This document shows positions 46,560-56,041 of a stretch of 64,000 nt of DNA, piece by piece. The translations under genes were made by a program, and so were the position numbers. Below the pieces are notes generated by a model. The model had not been told where the DNA came from and did not search any database. It saw only the letters and a list, made by a program, of their open reading frames with translations. Numbering within the stretch: the first letter of the stretch is position 1; the number at the start of each line of letters is the position of its first letter. Origin of the DNA: Methylocystis iwaonis. GTDB taxonomy: Bacteria; Pseudomonadota; Alphaproteobacteria; Rhizobiales; Beijerinckiaceae. The stretch spans positions 124,001 to 188,000 of the forward strand of contig NZ_AP027142.1 of NCBI RefSeq assembly GCF_027925385.1, written 5' to 3'.

Positions 46560-47993
46560 ATGTCCGTATGGCCCGTCTATGGCAAAATCACCGGCCCGAT
46601 CGTCCTGATCGGCTTCGGCTCCATCGGACGCGGCATCTTGCCCCTGATCGAGCGCCATTTCGACTTCGACAAGAGCCGGTTCACCGTCATCGACCCGGTC
46701 GATACGCACCGCCGGCTGCTCGATGAACGCGGCATCGCTTTTCTCAAAGAAAAGCTCACCCCCGAAAATTATCGCGAAGTGCTCACGCCGCTTCTCACCA
46801 AGGGCGGCGGACAGGCCTTCATCGTCAATCTCTCCGTCGACGTCTCCTCGCTCGACATGATCAAGCTCGCGCGCGAGCTGAAGGCGCTTTACGTCGACAC
46901 CGTCATTGAGCCCTGGCCGGGCTTCTATTTCGACAAGAACATGGGCAATGACGCGCGCACGAACTACGCGCTGCGCGAGACCGTTCTTGAAGAGCGCCGC
47001 AAGAACCCGGGCGGCACGACCGCCGTCTCCTGCGTCGGCGCCAATCCCGGCATGGTGTCCTGGTTCGTCAAGCAGGCGCTCGTCGACATCGCCAAGGACA
47101 CGGGCGTCTTCGACAAGGAGCCGACGACCCGCGCCGAATGGGGCGCGCTGGCGCAGAAGCTCGGCGTCAAGGGCATTCATATCGCCGAACGCGACACGCA
47201 GCGGGCGCGTGACCCCAAGCCGCAGAATGTCTTCGTCAACACCTGGTCGGTGGAGGGCTTCGTCTCGGAAGGCATGCAGCCGGCCGAGCTGGGCTGGGGC
47301 ACGCATGAGAAGTCGCTGCCGGACATCGGCCGCACCCATGCTGCCGGCTGCGGCGCTGCGATCTATCTGCTTTCGCCCGGCGCCAACACCCGCGTGCGTA
47401 GCTGGTGCCCGACGCCCGGCGCGCAATTCGGCTTCCTCGTCACGCATAATGAGGCGATTTCGATCGCCGATTACCTGACGGTGCGCGACGGCGCGGGCAA
47501 TGTCGCCTACCGGCCGACCTGCCATTACGCCTATCATCCGGCCAATGACGCCGTTCTGTCGCTGCACGAAATCTTCGGCGCCGCCGGCAAGATGCAGCCG
47601 AGCTGGAAGATCCTCGACGAGCACGAGATCGTCGACGGCATCGACGAGCTGGGCGTGCTGATCTTCGGCCACGCCAAGAACGCCTATTGGTACGGCTCGC
47701 AGCTCTCGATTGAAGAGACCCGCGACCTCGCGCCCTATCAGAACGCCACCGGCCTGCAGGTGTCTTCCGCCGCGCTCGCCGGCATGGTCTGGGCGCTCGA
47801 GAATCCGGAAGCCGGCATCGTCGAGGCGGACGAAGTCGACTACAAGCGCTGCCTCGAAGTGCAACTGCCCTATCTCGGGCCGGTGAAGGGCTATTACACC
47901 GACTGGACGCCGCTCGAAGGCCGCCCCGGCCTGTTCCCGGAGGACATCGACACGAGCGATCCCTGGCAGTTCAAGAACATTCTGGTTCGCTGA
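46560..47993 (+). CDS. hss: Homospermidine synthase
   Basis: A 477-residue NAD-dependent enzyme that makes homospermidine from putrescine, a main polyamine in many alphaproteobacteria. The Rossmann motif is IVLIGFGSIGRGILPLIERH. Further conserved stretches are EPWPGFYFDKNMGNDART and GTTAVSCVGANPGMVSWF. An ideal ribosome site AAGGAGG precedes the ATG by nine bases, and a strong terminator follows. It is monocistronic. Confidence 0.95.
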   Translation: MSVWPVYGKITGPIVLIGFGSIGRGILPLIERHFDFDKSRFTVIDPVDTHRRLLDERGIAFLKEKLTPENYREVLTPLLTKGGGQAFIVNLSVDVSSLDMIKLARELKALYVDTVIEPWPGFYFDKNMGNDARTNYALRETVLEERRKNPGGTTAVSCVGANPGMVSWFVKQALVDIAKDTGVFDKEPTTRAEWGALAQKLGVKGIHIAERDTQRARDPKPQNVFVNTWSVEGFVSEGMQPAELGWGTHEKSLPDIGRTHAAGCGAAIYLLSPGANTRVRSWCPTPGAQFGFLVTHNEAISIADYLTVRDGAGNVAYRPTCHYAYHPANDAVLSLHEIFGAAGKMQPSWKILDEHEIVDGIDELGVLIFGHAKNAYWYGSQLSIEETRDLAPYQNATGLQVSSAALAGMVWALENPEAGIVEADEVDYKRCLEVQLPYLGPVKGYYTDWTPLEGRPGLFPEDIDTSDPWQFKNILVR

Positions 47994-48017
47994 GCGAACC
48001 TCGCAACGAAACGCATG

Positions 48018-48048
48018 GAGGCGGCGCGCAAGCGTCGCCTCTTTTTTT
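48018..48048 (+). terminator. Rho-independent terminator after hss
   Basis: A 10-pair stem GAGGCGGCGC / GCGTCGCCTC (one G-T) with loop GCAA and seven Ts, 25 bases after the hss stop. Confidence 0.9.
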
Positions 48049-48066
48049 GTGTCGCAAGTCTCAAGG

Positions 48067-48153
48067 CCGTCATTGCGAGAAGCCCAAGGCGACGAAGCAA
48101 TCCAGGGCAGCCACCGCGGCCCTGGATTGCTTCGCTTCGCCCGCAATGACGGG
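48067..48153. repeat. Dispersed palindromic repeat, family B, copy 3
   Basis: Arms CCGTCATTGCGAGAAGCC and GAAGCAATCCAGGG, then CCCTGGATTGCTTCGCTTCG and GCAATGACGGG, 87 bases in all. It lies between the hss terminator and the promoter of the radical SAM gene. Confidence 0.85.
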
Positions 48154-48257
48154 CGTTCGTTTGCTTTCGATCCCTGCTGGTCCACCGGCCGCGCCGGACG
48201 CTTTGCCAGCAGTGAGCCCTTAACTTCATCTTAAACCCTCTTGCATGCTCCGAGAAT

Positions 48258-48272
48258 GTTCTTTATTCGTTC
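48258..48272. promoter_or_regulatory. Alphaproteobacterial SOS (LexA) box GTTC-N7-GTTC
   Basis: An exact match, GTTCTTTATTCGTTC, to the direct-repeat LexA box used by alphaproteobacteria. It lies 128 bases upstream of the radical SAM gene start, in the last part of a 406-base gap that otherwise holds a terminator and repeat B3. A TTGCAT at 48241 with TATTCG at 48264 could form the promoter it overlaps. Confidence 0.65.
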
Positions 48273-48399
48273 TTTATTCGCGCTATGTTCCGCTTCGGCA
48301 GGTCGAGCCGCGGCGGGGCGTCAAGTCCCCAAAGTCGCGATCACGGGAGGCCGGCTCCGGCCGGCCTCCCCTTAGGGGCCGTTTTGTCGGGAGTGGATC

Positions 48400-49518
48400 A
48401 TGGGTCGGCTCGCTGAAATCTCGACGGATGCGCAGGCGCAAATCGGCGCGCTGGTCGACCCCGAGCGGCGGCGCGGGCGCGGTTCGCTGTCGAAGCGCAG
48501 CGGCCGCTATGAAAAGGAAATCCGCGAGGAAGCGGACGACGGCTGGGGCTCGCTCGAGACCCTGGAGGCGCTGAAGACCAACATTCACGTCGAAAAGCCG
48601 CGCTCGATCATCACGAAGAATGATTCTCCCGACATCGCTTTCGATCGCTCGATCAACCCCTATCGCGGCTGCGAGCATGGCTGCGTTTATTGTTTCGCGC
48701 GGCCGACGCACGCCTATATGGGGTTTTCGCCGGGGCTCGATTTCGAGACCGAAATTTTCGTCAAAGAAGGCGCGGCGCAGCTTTTGGAGCGCGAACTCTC
48801 GGCTCAAAATTACGCGCCGAAAGTCATCGCCATCGGCACGAACACCGATCCGTATCAGCCTTCTGAAAAGCGCCACCGCATCATGCGCTCCATTCTGGAA
48901 GTTCTGGCGCGCGTGAAACATCCGGTTGCGATCGTGACGAAATCGGCGCTCGTCTTGCGCGATCTCGATCTTCTGGCCCCGATGGCGAAAGACGGGCTCG
49001 CCAAGGTCGCTTTTTCGGTGACGACGCTCGATCCACGCCTTGCCCGGATCATGGAGCCCCGCGCCGCCACGCCTGAGCGCCGGCTCGACGCCATGGAAAA
49101 GCTCGCCGCCGCCGGCGTGCCGGTCGCCGTGATGGCCGCGCCGATCATTCCCGCCATCAATGACGACGAGATCGAGGCGATCCTCACCCGCGCCCACGCC
49201 GCCGGCGCGCGCGAGGCCGGCTACATCATGCTGCGTCTGCCGCTCGAAGTGCGCGATCTCTTCAGCGAGTGGCTGGTCGCCAATTTCCCCGACAAGGCCC
49301 GCCGCGCCCTGTCGCTCGTGCGCTCGACGCGCGGCGGCAAGCTATATGATCCGACCTTCGGCAAACGCTTTACAGGCGAGGGGCCTTACGCGTGGATGCT
49401 CGGCCGGCGTTTCGAGCTCGCCGCCAAGCGTCTCGGCTTTTCGAACTCGACGTTCAAATTGCGAACGGACCTCTTCGAGCCGCCGCGCCGAGGTCCTCAG
49501 CAGCTCAGCCTCTTTTGA
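48400..49518 (+). CDS. PA0069/Rv2578c-type radical SAM protein
   Basis: A 372-residue radical SAM enzyme with the cluster motif CEHGCVYC (cysteines near 91, 95, 98). It belongs to the PA0069 family, related to spore photoproduct lyase: after the TIM-barrel, conserved IGTNTDPYQPSEK and ITKSALVLRDLDLL and FSVTTLDPRLARIMEPRA. An SOS box lies upstream, so a role in DNA damage repair is inferred. The ATG at 48400 follows a purine-rich GGGAGTGG stretch. No imuA/imuB or dnaE2 is near. Confidence 0.85.
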   Translation: MGRLAEISTDAQAQIGALVDPERRRGRGSLSKRSGRYEKEIREEADDGWGSLETLEALKTNIHVEKPRSIITKNDSPDIAFDRSINPYRGCEHGCVYCFARPTHAYMGFSPGLDFETEIFVKEGAAQLLERELSAQNYAPKVIAIGTNTDPYQPSEKRHRIMRSILEVLARVKHPVAIVTKSALVLRDLDLLAPMAKDGLAKVAFSVTTLDPRLARIMEPRAATPERRLDAMEKLAAAGVPVAVMAAPIIPAINDDEIEAILTRAHAAGAREAGYIMLRLPLEVRDLFSEWLVANFPDKARRALSLVRSTRGGKLYDPTFGKRFTGEGPYAWMLGRRFELAAKRLGFSNSTFKLRTDLFEPPRRGPQQLSLF

Positions 49519-49630
49519 GCGGGCGAGCCGCGAATTTTTCATTGCCAATAAGACGGCCAGCCGCTTTTTAGATCGCCATGCACATGACCGACCGAAATTT
49601 CACCCGGCCCTTTCATTCTGGCGTTGCGCC

Positions 49631-50242
49631 ATGAGCGCCGGCCCCGACTTCCGCATCGAAGGCCGGTTGCATCGGCAGGGAATCTGGCCGGTCGCCGGCG
49701 TGGACGAAGTCGGGCGCGGCCCGCTCGCCGGGCCGGTGGCCGCCGCCGCGGTCATTCTCGATCCAAAGCGCCTCCCGCGCGGGTTGGACGACTCGAAAGG
49801 CCTGAACCAGAAAGAGCGGGAAGCCGCATTCGAGCGGATTATGGAAAAGGCGATCGCCGTCAGCATCGCCTTCGTCACGCCCGCTGAGATCGACGCCATC
49901 AACATCCGACAAGCATCGCTCGCGGCCATGGTCCGCGCGGTCGCCACCCTGTCGCACGCGCCGGCCTATGTGCTTGTCGACGGCTCCGATCCGCCGCGCC
50001 TCGCCTGCCCGTGCCGCGCGATCGTCAAGGGAGACGCGTCGACCTTATCCATCGCCGCTGCGTCGATCGTCGCTAAAGTCGCGCGCGACGCAATGATGCG
50101 GCGACTTGCCGCACACTACCCGAGCTATGGATTCGAAACCAATGTCGGCTACGCCGCACGGCGCCATCTCGACGCCTTGCGCGAGAACGGCCCAACTCCC
50201 GCACATCGCTTAAGCTTCTCGCCGCTGCGGGAGAAAGTATAA
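49631..50242 (+). CDS. rnhB: Ribonuclease HII
   Basis: A 203-residue endonuclease that removes RNA from RNA-DNA hybrids, including misincorporated ribonucleotides. The N-terminal catalytic motif GVDEVGRGPLAGPV contains the first Asp and Glu; the second Asp lies in YVLVDGSDPP and the last in KVARDAMM. It lies between the radical SAM gene and ccrM, all on the plus strand; rnhB next to ccrM is a conserved alphaproteobacterial arrangement. No clear ribosome-binding site precedes the ATG. Confidence 0.95.
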   Translation: MSAGPDFRIEGRLHRQGIWPVAGVDEVGRGPLAGPVAAAAVILDPKRLPRGLDDSKGLNQKEREAAFERIMEKAIAVSIAFVTPAEIDAINIRQASLAAMVRAVATLSHAPAYVLVDGSDPPRLACPCRAIVKGDASTLSIAAASIVAKVARDAMMRRLAAHYPSYGFETNVGYAARRHLDALRENGPTPAHRLSFSPLREKV

Positions 50243-50260
50243 ACGAGGCATTAAAGCTAA

Positions 50261-51559
<1,299 letters not shown>

Positions 51560-51562
51560 AAG

Positions 51563-51797
51563 CTCCGGACCGCGGGCCTTCAGGCCCGCGCAGACTTGCT
51601 TGAAAATTGGCGATGACGCCCCTCGCGCTTCGAGACGCCTTGCTAATGCAAGGCTCCTCAGCATGAGGGGCTTCTGTTATCTGCGTCAGACACTTAGGCC
51701 CTTATCCTGAGGAGCGAGCAAAGCTCGCCTCGCGAAGGACGAGGCCGCCTCGGAGGTTTGCAAAAACAAACAAGCGCGCCTGAAGGCGCGCGGTCCG
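51563..51797. repeat. Composite repeat cluster in the ccrM-uppP gap (family D and a flanking palindrome)
   Basis: Two compact hairpins face each other: CGCGGGCCTTCAGGCCCGCG at 51571-51590 and GCGCGCCTGAAGGCGCGC at 51774-51791; with their flanks (CTCCGGACC... and ...GCGGTCCG) they are inverted copies. Between them lie two related pieces: one around 51624-51669 (CTTCGAGACGC, CTCCTCAGCATGAGG) and one at 51687-51763 (ACACTTAGGCCC, CCTGAGGAGCGAGCAAAGC, CCTCGGAGGTTTGC). A copy of the latter is at 60014-60091 in opposite orientation. The first hairpin may end ccrM transcription. Confidence 0.65.
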
Positions 51798-51805
51798 TTC
51801 ACGTC

Positions 51806-52678
51806 TTAGACCAGGAAGCCGCCGTAAAAGCCCACGAGCAGCACGACGCCGATGAAGGCGCGATAGGCGACGAAGGGCCAGGCGGAAAAGCGCTCCAGAA
51901 TGCGCAGCAGGCCCCAGATCGCCGCAAAGGCGGAAATCGACGCCACGAGAAGCCCAAGCGACAGCACCGACCAGCCGTGAAAATCGAGATGCGCCTTGTG
52001 CAGCTCCCATAATTCCTTGAGGCCGGCGAGTGCGATCGCGGGCAGGCCAAGCAGGAAGGAGAAGCGCGCGGCTTCTTCGCGCTTGAGGTCGAGAAAGAGC
52101 GCCGCCGTCAGCGTCGAACCCGAGCGCGACACGCCGGGAACAAGCGCGCCGACCTGGGCGAAGCCGACGATCAAGGCGTCTTTCAGGCTCACATGGTCGA
52201 GCGTGCGCTTATGATTGCAGTAAAGCTCGGCGAGCGCGAGCAGTGCGGCCATGACGACGCAGGAAATGCCGATGACCGGAAGCGATCGCAGCGGCGAGCC
52301 GCAAGTGTTGAGCGTGTGCGACAGGAGAATGCCGGCGAGCCCGATCGGCACGGTCGCGAAGCCGATCCAAAGGACGAAACGGAAGGTCCAGTCGTTGAAG
52401 TCGCGCCGCCGAATTGCGCCAATGGAGCCCACAGCCAGCGCGCGGATGTCGCCCCAGAAATAGCTGACCACCGCGGCGAGCGCGGCGAGCTGCATGGCGG
52501 CGGAGAAAGCGGAGCCCGGGTCCTTCCAGCCGAGCAGCGCCGGCACGATGCGCATATGCGCCGTGGAGGAGATCGGCAGAAGCTCGGAAATGCCCTGAAC
52601 GACGCCGAGCGCCGCCACTTTCATATAACCGAGGTCGACAAAACCTGTGTCGAGACCATTGGTGCAAGCCGTCGCCAT
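51806..52678 (-). CDS. uppP: Undecaprenyl-diphosphate phosphatase (BacA type)
   Basis: A 290-residue inner-membrane enzyme with about eight helices that recycles undecaprenyl diphosphate for peptidoglycan and glycan synthesis. Both conserved motifs are present: GISELLPISSTAHMRI (E/Q motif) and PGVSRSGSTLTAALFL (PGxSRSxxT). The ATG at 52678 has GGAGAG upstream. It lies 142 bases after the OFA antiporter gene on the same strand. It supplies the lipid carrier that the 11.5-17.5 kb glycan genes would use. Confidence 0.95.
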   Translation of the reverse strand: MATACTNGLDTGFVDLGYMKVAALGVVQGISELLPISSTAHMRIVPALLGWKDPGSAFSAAMQLAALAAVVSYFWGDIRALAVGSIGAIRRRDFNDWTFRFVLWIGFATVPIGLAGILLSHTLNTCGSPLRSLPVIGISCVVMAALLALAELYCNHKRTLDHVSLKDALIVGFAQVGALVPGVSRSGSTLTAALFLDLKREEAARFSFLLGLPAIALAGLKELWELHKAHLDFHGWSVLSLGLLVASISAFAAIWGLLRILERFSAWPFVAYRAFIGVVLLVGFYGGFLV

Positions 52679-52820
52679 TTTCTCTCCGCCGGAATGGGGC
52701 GCGGGGGCTCCGCGCGGGGCGCTACGGAATATCGACCATGCGCGGTTGTGGTTAATGGAAAGAAAACGAGGCGCCACGGGGGCAAGCAAAAGGGCCCCCG
52801 CGTGCGCCGCTCGATCCAGC

Positions 52821-54527
52821 TCATTTGAACAGCGCCATCGCCTTCAACAACGTGATCGATACGCCCCAGGCGAGCGGGACGCCGACCGCGAGCCAGGAGA
52901 GGATCAAGACCGGCGAGAGGCGCGGCGCCGCGCGAAGGGCGACCGAGGGCACAGGGTCATGCGGCTCCAGCCCCTCCTCCAGAAAATCCTCGAAATCGGC
53001 GTGGATCTCTTCCTCTTCCTGCTTCACCGCGGCGACGCTGGTCTTCTTCTCGGCCGCGACCTCTTCATCGGTCATATAATATTTCTCGGCGACCGGCCGA
53101 ACGAGGAGATTGCAGACAAGCCCCGCCAGCAGCAGGCTGGCGAGCACATACATTGTCTGGTTATAGGCGGCTTCGCGGGGCACGCCGATCGAAAGCTGAT
53201 ATTCGCGAATGTAGTTGACCAGAACCGGGCCGAGCACGCCCGCCGTCGACCAGGCGGTCAGCAGCCGGCCATGAATGGCGCCGACGTAATGCGTGCCGAA
53301 AATATCCGCGAGATACGCCGGAATAGTCGCGAAGCCGCCGCCATACATTGTGATGATGACGGCGAAGAGCAGCACGAACAGGAAGACGAGCCCGCCCTTT
53401 GCCGCGAAAGGCGCCGCGGCGTAGAGCGCGAGGCCGAGCACGAAGAAGATCGCATAAGTGACCTTGCGGCCGAAGGCGTCTGAGGCCGAGGCCCAGCCAA
53501 TGCGCCCGCCGATGTTGCACAGGCTCAAGAGGCCGGTGAAGCCCGCGGCGATGGCGGCGATCTGCTTCTTCTGGTCGGCGTTGAGGGCGTCGAAGCCGAG
53601 GTCGAGGCCGATGAGCTTGCCGCCGAAGACCTCCTGCAGCATGGGCGAGGCCATGCCGAGCACGCCGATGCCGGCCGACACATTGAGGCAGAGCACGCCC
53701 CAGAGCAGCCAGAATTGCGGGGTCTTCCAGGCGACGTCGAGATGGACGTGGCGATGGGTGACCATGGCGTTGGCGGCCGGCGCCGGCGGCGTCCAGCCCT
53801 TGGGCGCCCAGCCGTCGGCCGGCACGCGATAGCCCAGCGAGCCGCTGACCATGAAGATGAAATAAATGCCGGCGAGCGCCACGAAGGTCTGCCAGACGCC
53901 CGGCGAGGTCGGCGTCGCGAAATAGCCCATCAGCCGATCGGCGAGTGGCGCGCCGATCATGGCGCCGCCGCCAAAGCCCATAATGGCGAGGCCGGTCGCC
54001 AGGCCGCGCCGGTCGGGAAACCATTTGATGAGCGTCGAGACGGGCGAGATATAGCCGAGGCCGAGGCCGACGCCGCCGATGACGCCGGAGCCGAGCCAGA
54101 GCATCCAGATCTGGTGAAGATAGACGCCCAGCGCCGAAATGAGCAGGCCGCCGCACCAGCAGAAGGCGGCGGCGAGGCCGGCTTTGCGGGGGCCGGCCGT
54201 CTCCAGCCAATGGCCAAAGATCGCCGCCGAGGAGCCGAGCAGAACGAAGAAGAGCGTGAAGGTCCAGCCCAGCATGCTGATCTTCCAGTCGCAATTGGTT
54301 GCGACGATCGTCTGGAAGAAGCCCATGTCGGCCGGGCATTCCTTGGGCGCCGCGCCGCCGACGATGCGCGACAGCGGCAGCCAGAACACCGAGAAGCCAT
54401 AGGCCATGCCGATGCAAAGATGCACGGCGAGCGCGGCCGGCGGAACGAGCCAGCGGTTGAATGTCGGCGAGGCGATGGAGCGCTCGCGGCTCAGGAAACT
54501 TGGTTGCGGCGCAACAGCGGCGTCCAT
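52821..54527 (-). CDS. OFA-family MFS antiporter with fused C-terminal small-subunit-like helix
   Basis: A 568-residue transporter of the oxalate/formate antiporter (OFA) family: 12 helices starting around residue 30 (VPPAALAVHLCIGMAYGFSV) with the MFS loop GHWLETAGPRKAG and GLGYISPVSTLIKWFPDRRG. After helix 12 comes an acidic linker (KQEEEEIHADFEDFLEEGLE) and then an extra helix LSPVLILSWLAVGVPLAWGV. This last segment resembles the small single-helix subunit that is encoded separately beside other OFA transporters, so it looks fused. Substrate not determined; formate or oxalate would fit C1 metabolism. The ATG at 54527 is chosen over an upstream start. Confidence 0.82.
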   Translation of the reverse strand: MDAAVAPQPSFLSRERSIASPTFNRWLVPPAALAVHLCIGMAYGFSVFWLPLSRIVGGAAPKECPADMGFFQTIVATNCDWKISMLGWTFTLFFVLLGSSAAIFGHWLETAGPRKAGLAAAFCWCGGLLISALGVYLHQIWMLWLGSGVIGGVGLGLGYISPVSTLIKWFPDRRGLATGLAIMGFGGGAMIGAPLADRLMGYFATPTSPGVWQTFVALAGIYFIFMVSGSLGYRVPADGWAPKGWTPPAPAANAMVTHRHVHLDVAWKTPQFWLLWGVLCLNVSAGIGVLGMASPMLQEVFGGKLIGLDLGFDALNADQKKQIAAIAAGFTGLLSLCNIGGRIGWASASDAFGRKVTYAIFFVLGLALYAAAPFAAKGGLVFLFVLLFAVIITMYGGGFATIPAYLADIFGTHYVGAIHGRLLTAWSTAGVLGPVLVNYIREYQLSIGVPREAAYNQTMYVLASLLLAGLVCNLLVRPVAEKYYMTDEEVAAEKKTSVAAVKQEEEEIHADFEDFLEEGLEPHDPVPSVALRAAPRLSPVLILSWLAVGVPLAWGVSITLLKAMALFK

Positions 54528-54675
54528 CTCTCGACCTTTCGCGGCGCGGGACGGCGCCGATTGACGCAAATGAAAAACAAAGGCGCTTGGCGGCTTGCTT
54601 CTTATCGCGCCGCGAAAGATTGATCAAATGAAGCGGGAGCTTCTGCGGATGCGAAAAGGATGGCGGGGTGAGGTC

Positions 54676-54709
54676 GCCCCCTCCCCAATCCTCCCCCGCT
54701 TCGCGGCCC
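54676..54709. repeat. Dispersed palindromic repeat, family A, truncated copy
   Basis: Only one half is left: CCCCCTCCCCAATCCTCCCC followed by GCTTCGCGGCCCCC. It lies between the end of prfB and the start of the OFA antiporter gene. Just after it (54734-54767), two alternative hairpins share bases: GGGCGTC/GACGCCC and GCCCGT/ACGGGC. Confidence 0.6.
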
Positions 54710-54805
54710 CCTTTACCGAGGATGGCGGCGCCAGGGCGTCGTTTAGACGCCCGTTTTTCAGACGGGCTTCGGCGGCGCCGGGTGGGGGGGGCGCCCCGTC
54801 GCGCG

Positions 54806-55937
54806 CTACTCCACGTCCTCCACCTTCTCCGGCCCGCCGCCATAGATGCGCTGGGCGAGAGAGGCCTGCATGAAGTCGTCGAGCTCGCCGTCGAGCACTT
54901 CGGACGGCGTGCCGGACGTGACGCCGGTGCGCAGGTCCTTCACGAGCTGGTAGGGCTGCAGAACGTAAGAACGAATCTGGTGCCCCCAACCGATATCGGT
55001 CTTGCTGGCGGCTGCCTTGTTCGCCTCGGCCTCGCGCATTTCCAGCTCGCGCTCATAGAGACGGGCGCGCAGCATGTTCCAGGCGGTCGCGCGATTCTTG
55101 TGCTGTGAGCGCTCGGCCTGACAGGCCACGACAATGCCGGTCGGCATATGGGTGATGCGGATCGCCGAATCGGTCGTGTTCACGTGCTGACCGCCCGCGC
55201 CGGACGATCTATACGTGTCGATACGGCAGTCCGACTCGTTGATATTGACCTCGATCCGGTCGTCCACCACCGGATAGACCCACACCGAGGCGAAGCTCGT
55301 ATGGCGCCGCGCGTTCGAGTCGAAGGGCGAGATGCGCACCAGACGATGCACGCCCGATTCGGTCTTTGCCCAGCCATGGGCGTTGTGGCCCTTGACCAGA
55401 AGCGTGCCCGATTTGATGCCGGCCTCTTCGCCGGCGGTCTCCTCGATCACCTCGACTTTGAACTTCTTGCGCTCGCCCCAACGGGCGTACATGCGAAACA
55501 GCATGCGCGCCCAGTCCTGGCTCTCGGTGCCGCCAGCGCCCGAGTGGATTTCGATGAAGGTGTCGTTGCCGTCGGCTTCACCCGAGAACAGCGCCTCGAT
55601 CTGACGGCGCTGGGCCTCCTTGAGCAGGGCTTTGAGCGCCTCGACGCCCTCTTTCTCGGTCGCCTCGTCGCCGGCTTCCTCGCCAAGCTCGACGAGCGTC
55701 AACGCGTCTTCGAGATCGCGCGCAAGCCTGTCGATCGCGCCCATCTGCTCCTCGAGCTGGGTGCGTTCGCGCATGAGCTTCTGCGCTTCGTCGGCGTTGT
55801 TCCAGAAATTGGGGTCTTCGGCCTTGACGTTCAGTTCGGCGAGACGGCGGGTTGCAGTCTCGACGTCAAAGATGCCTCCTCAGCAGTCCCATGGACTGCT
55901 CGATCTGTTCTTTGAGCGCAAGCGGCTCGGCGCGCAT
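54806..55937 (-). CDS. prfB: Peptide chain release factor 2, with programmed +1 frameshift
   Basis: A 376-residue release factor read in two frames. The first 23 codons start at the ATG at 55937 ([19 protein letters not shown]) and end at an in-frame TGA at 55866-55868; translation continues in the +1 frame after CTT. The classical signals are there: AGGAGG at 55875-55880, three bases, then CTTTGAC. The protein has the SPF stop-codon motif ([11 protein letters not shown]) and the GGQ peptidyl-hydrolysis loop ([11 protein letters not shown]). RF2 recognises UGA and UAA. The frameshift gives autoregulation: low RF2 favours shifting. Confidence 0.95.
55865..55880 (-). promoter_or_regulatory. prfB programmed +1 frameshift site
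   Basis: On the minus strand the sequence reads AGGAGG-CAT-CTTTGAC: a Shine-Dalgarno-like stimulator, three bases, then the slippery CTT followed by a TGA stop with C after it. It matches the classical RF2 site, whose in-frame stop is decoded only when RF2 is abundant. Confidence 0.93.
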
Positions 55938-56041
55938 GGGTTTTTGTCTTTCGGAAAGCTCGGGGAGCGGCGCTCCCCGTTTCGAGTGGCGCGGAAATTA
56001 GGCGGGGCGGGCCGGCATGTAAAGCGCCGATCGCGCCCGCT

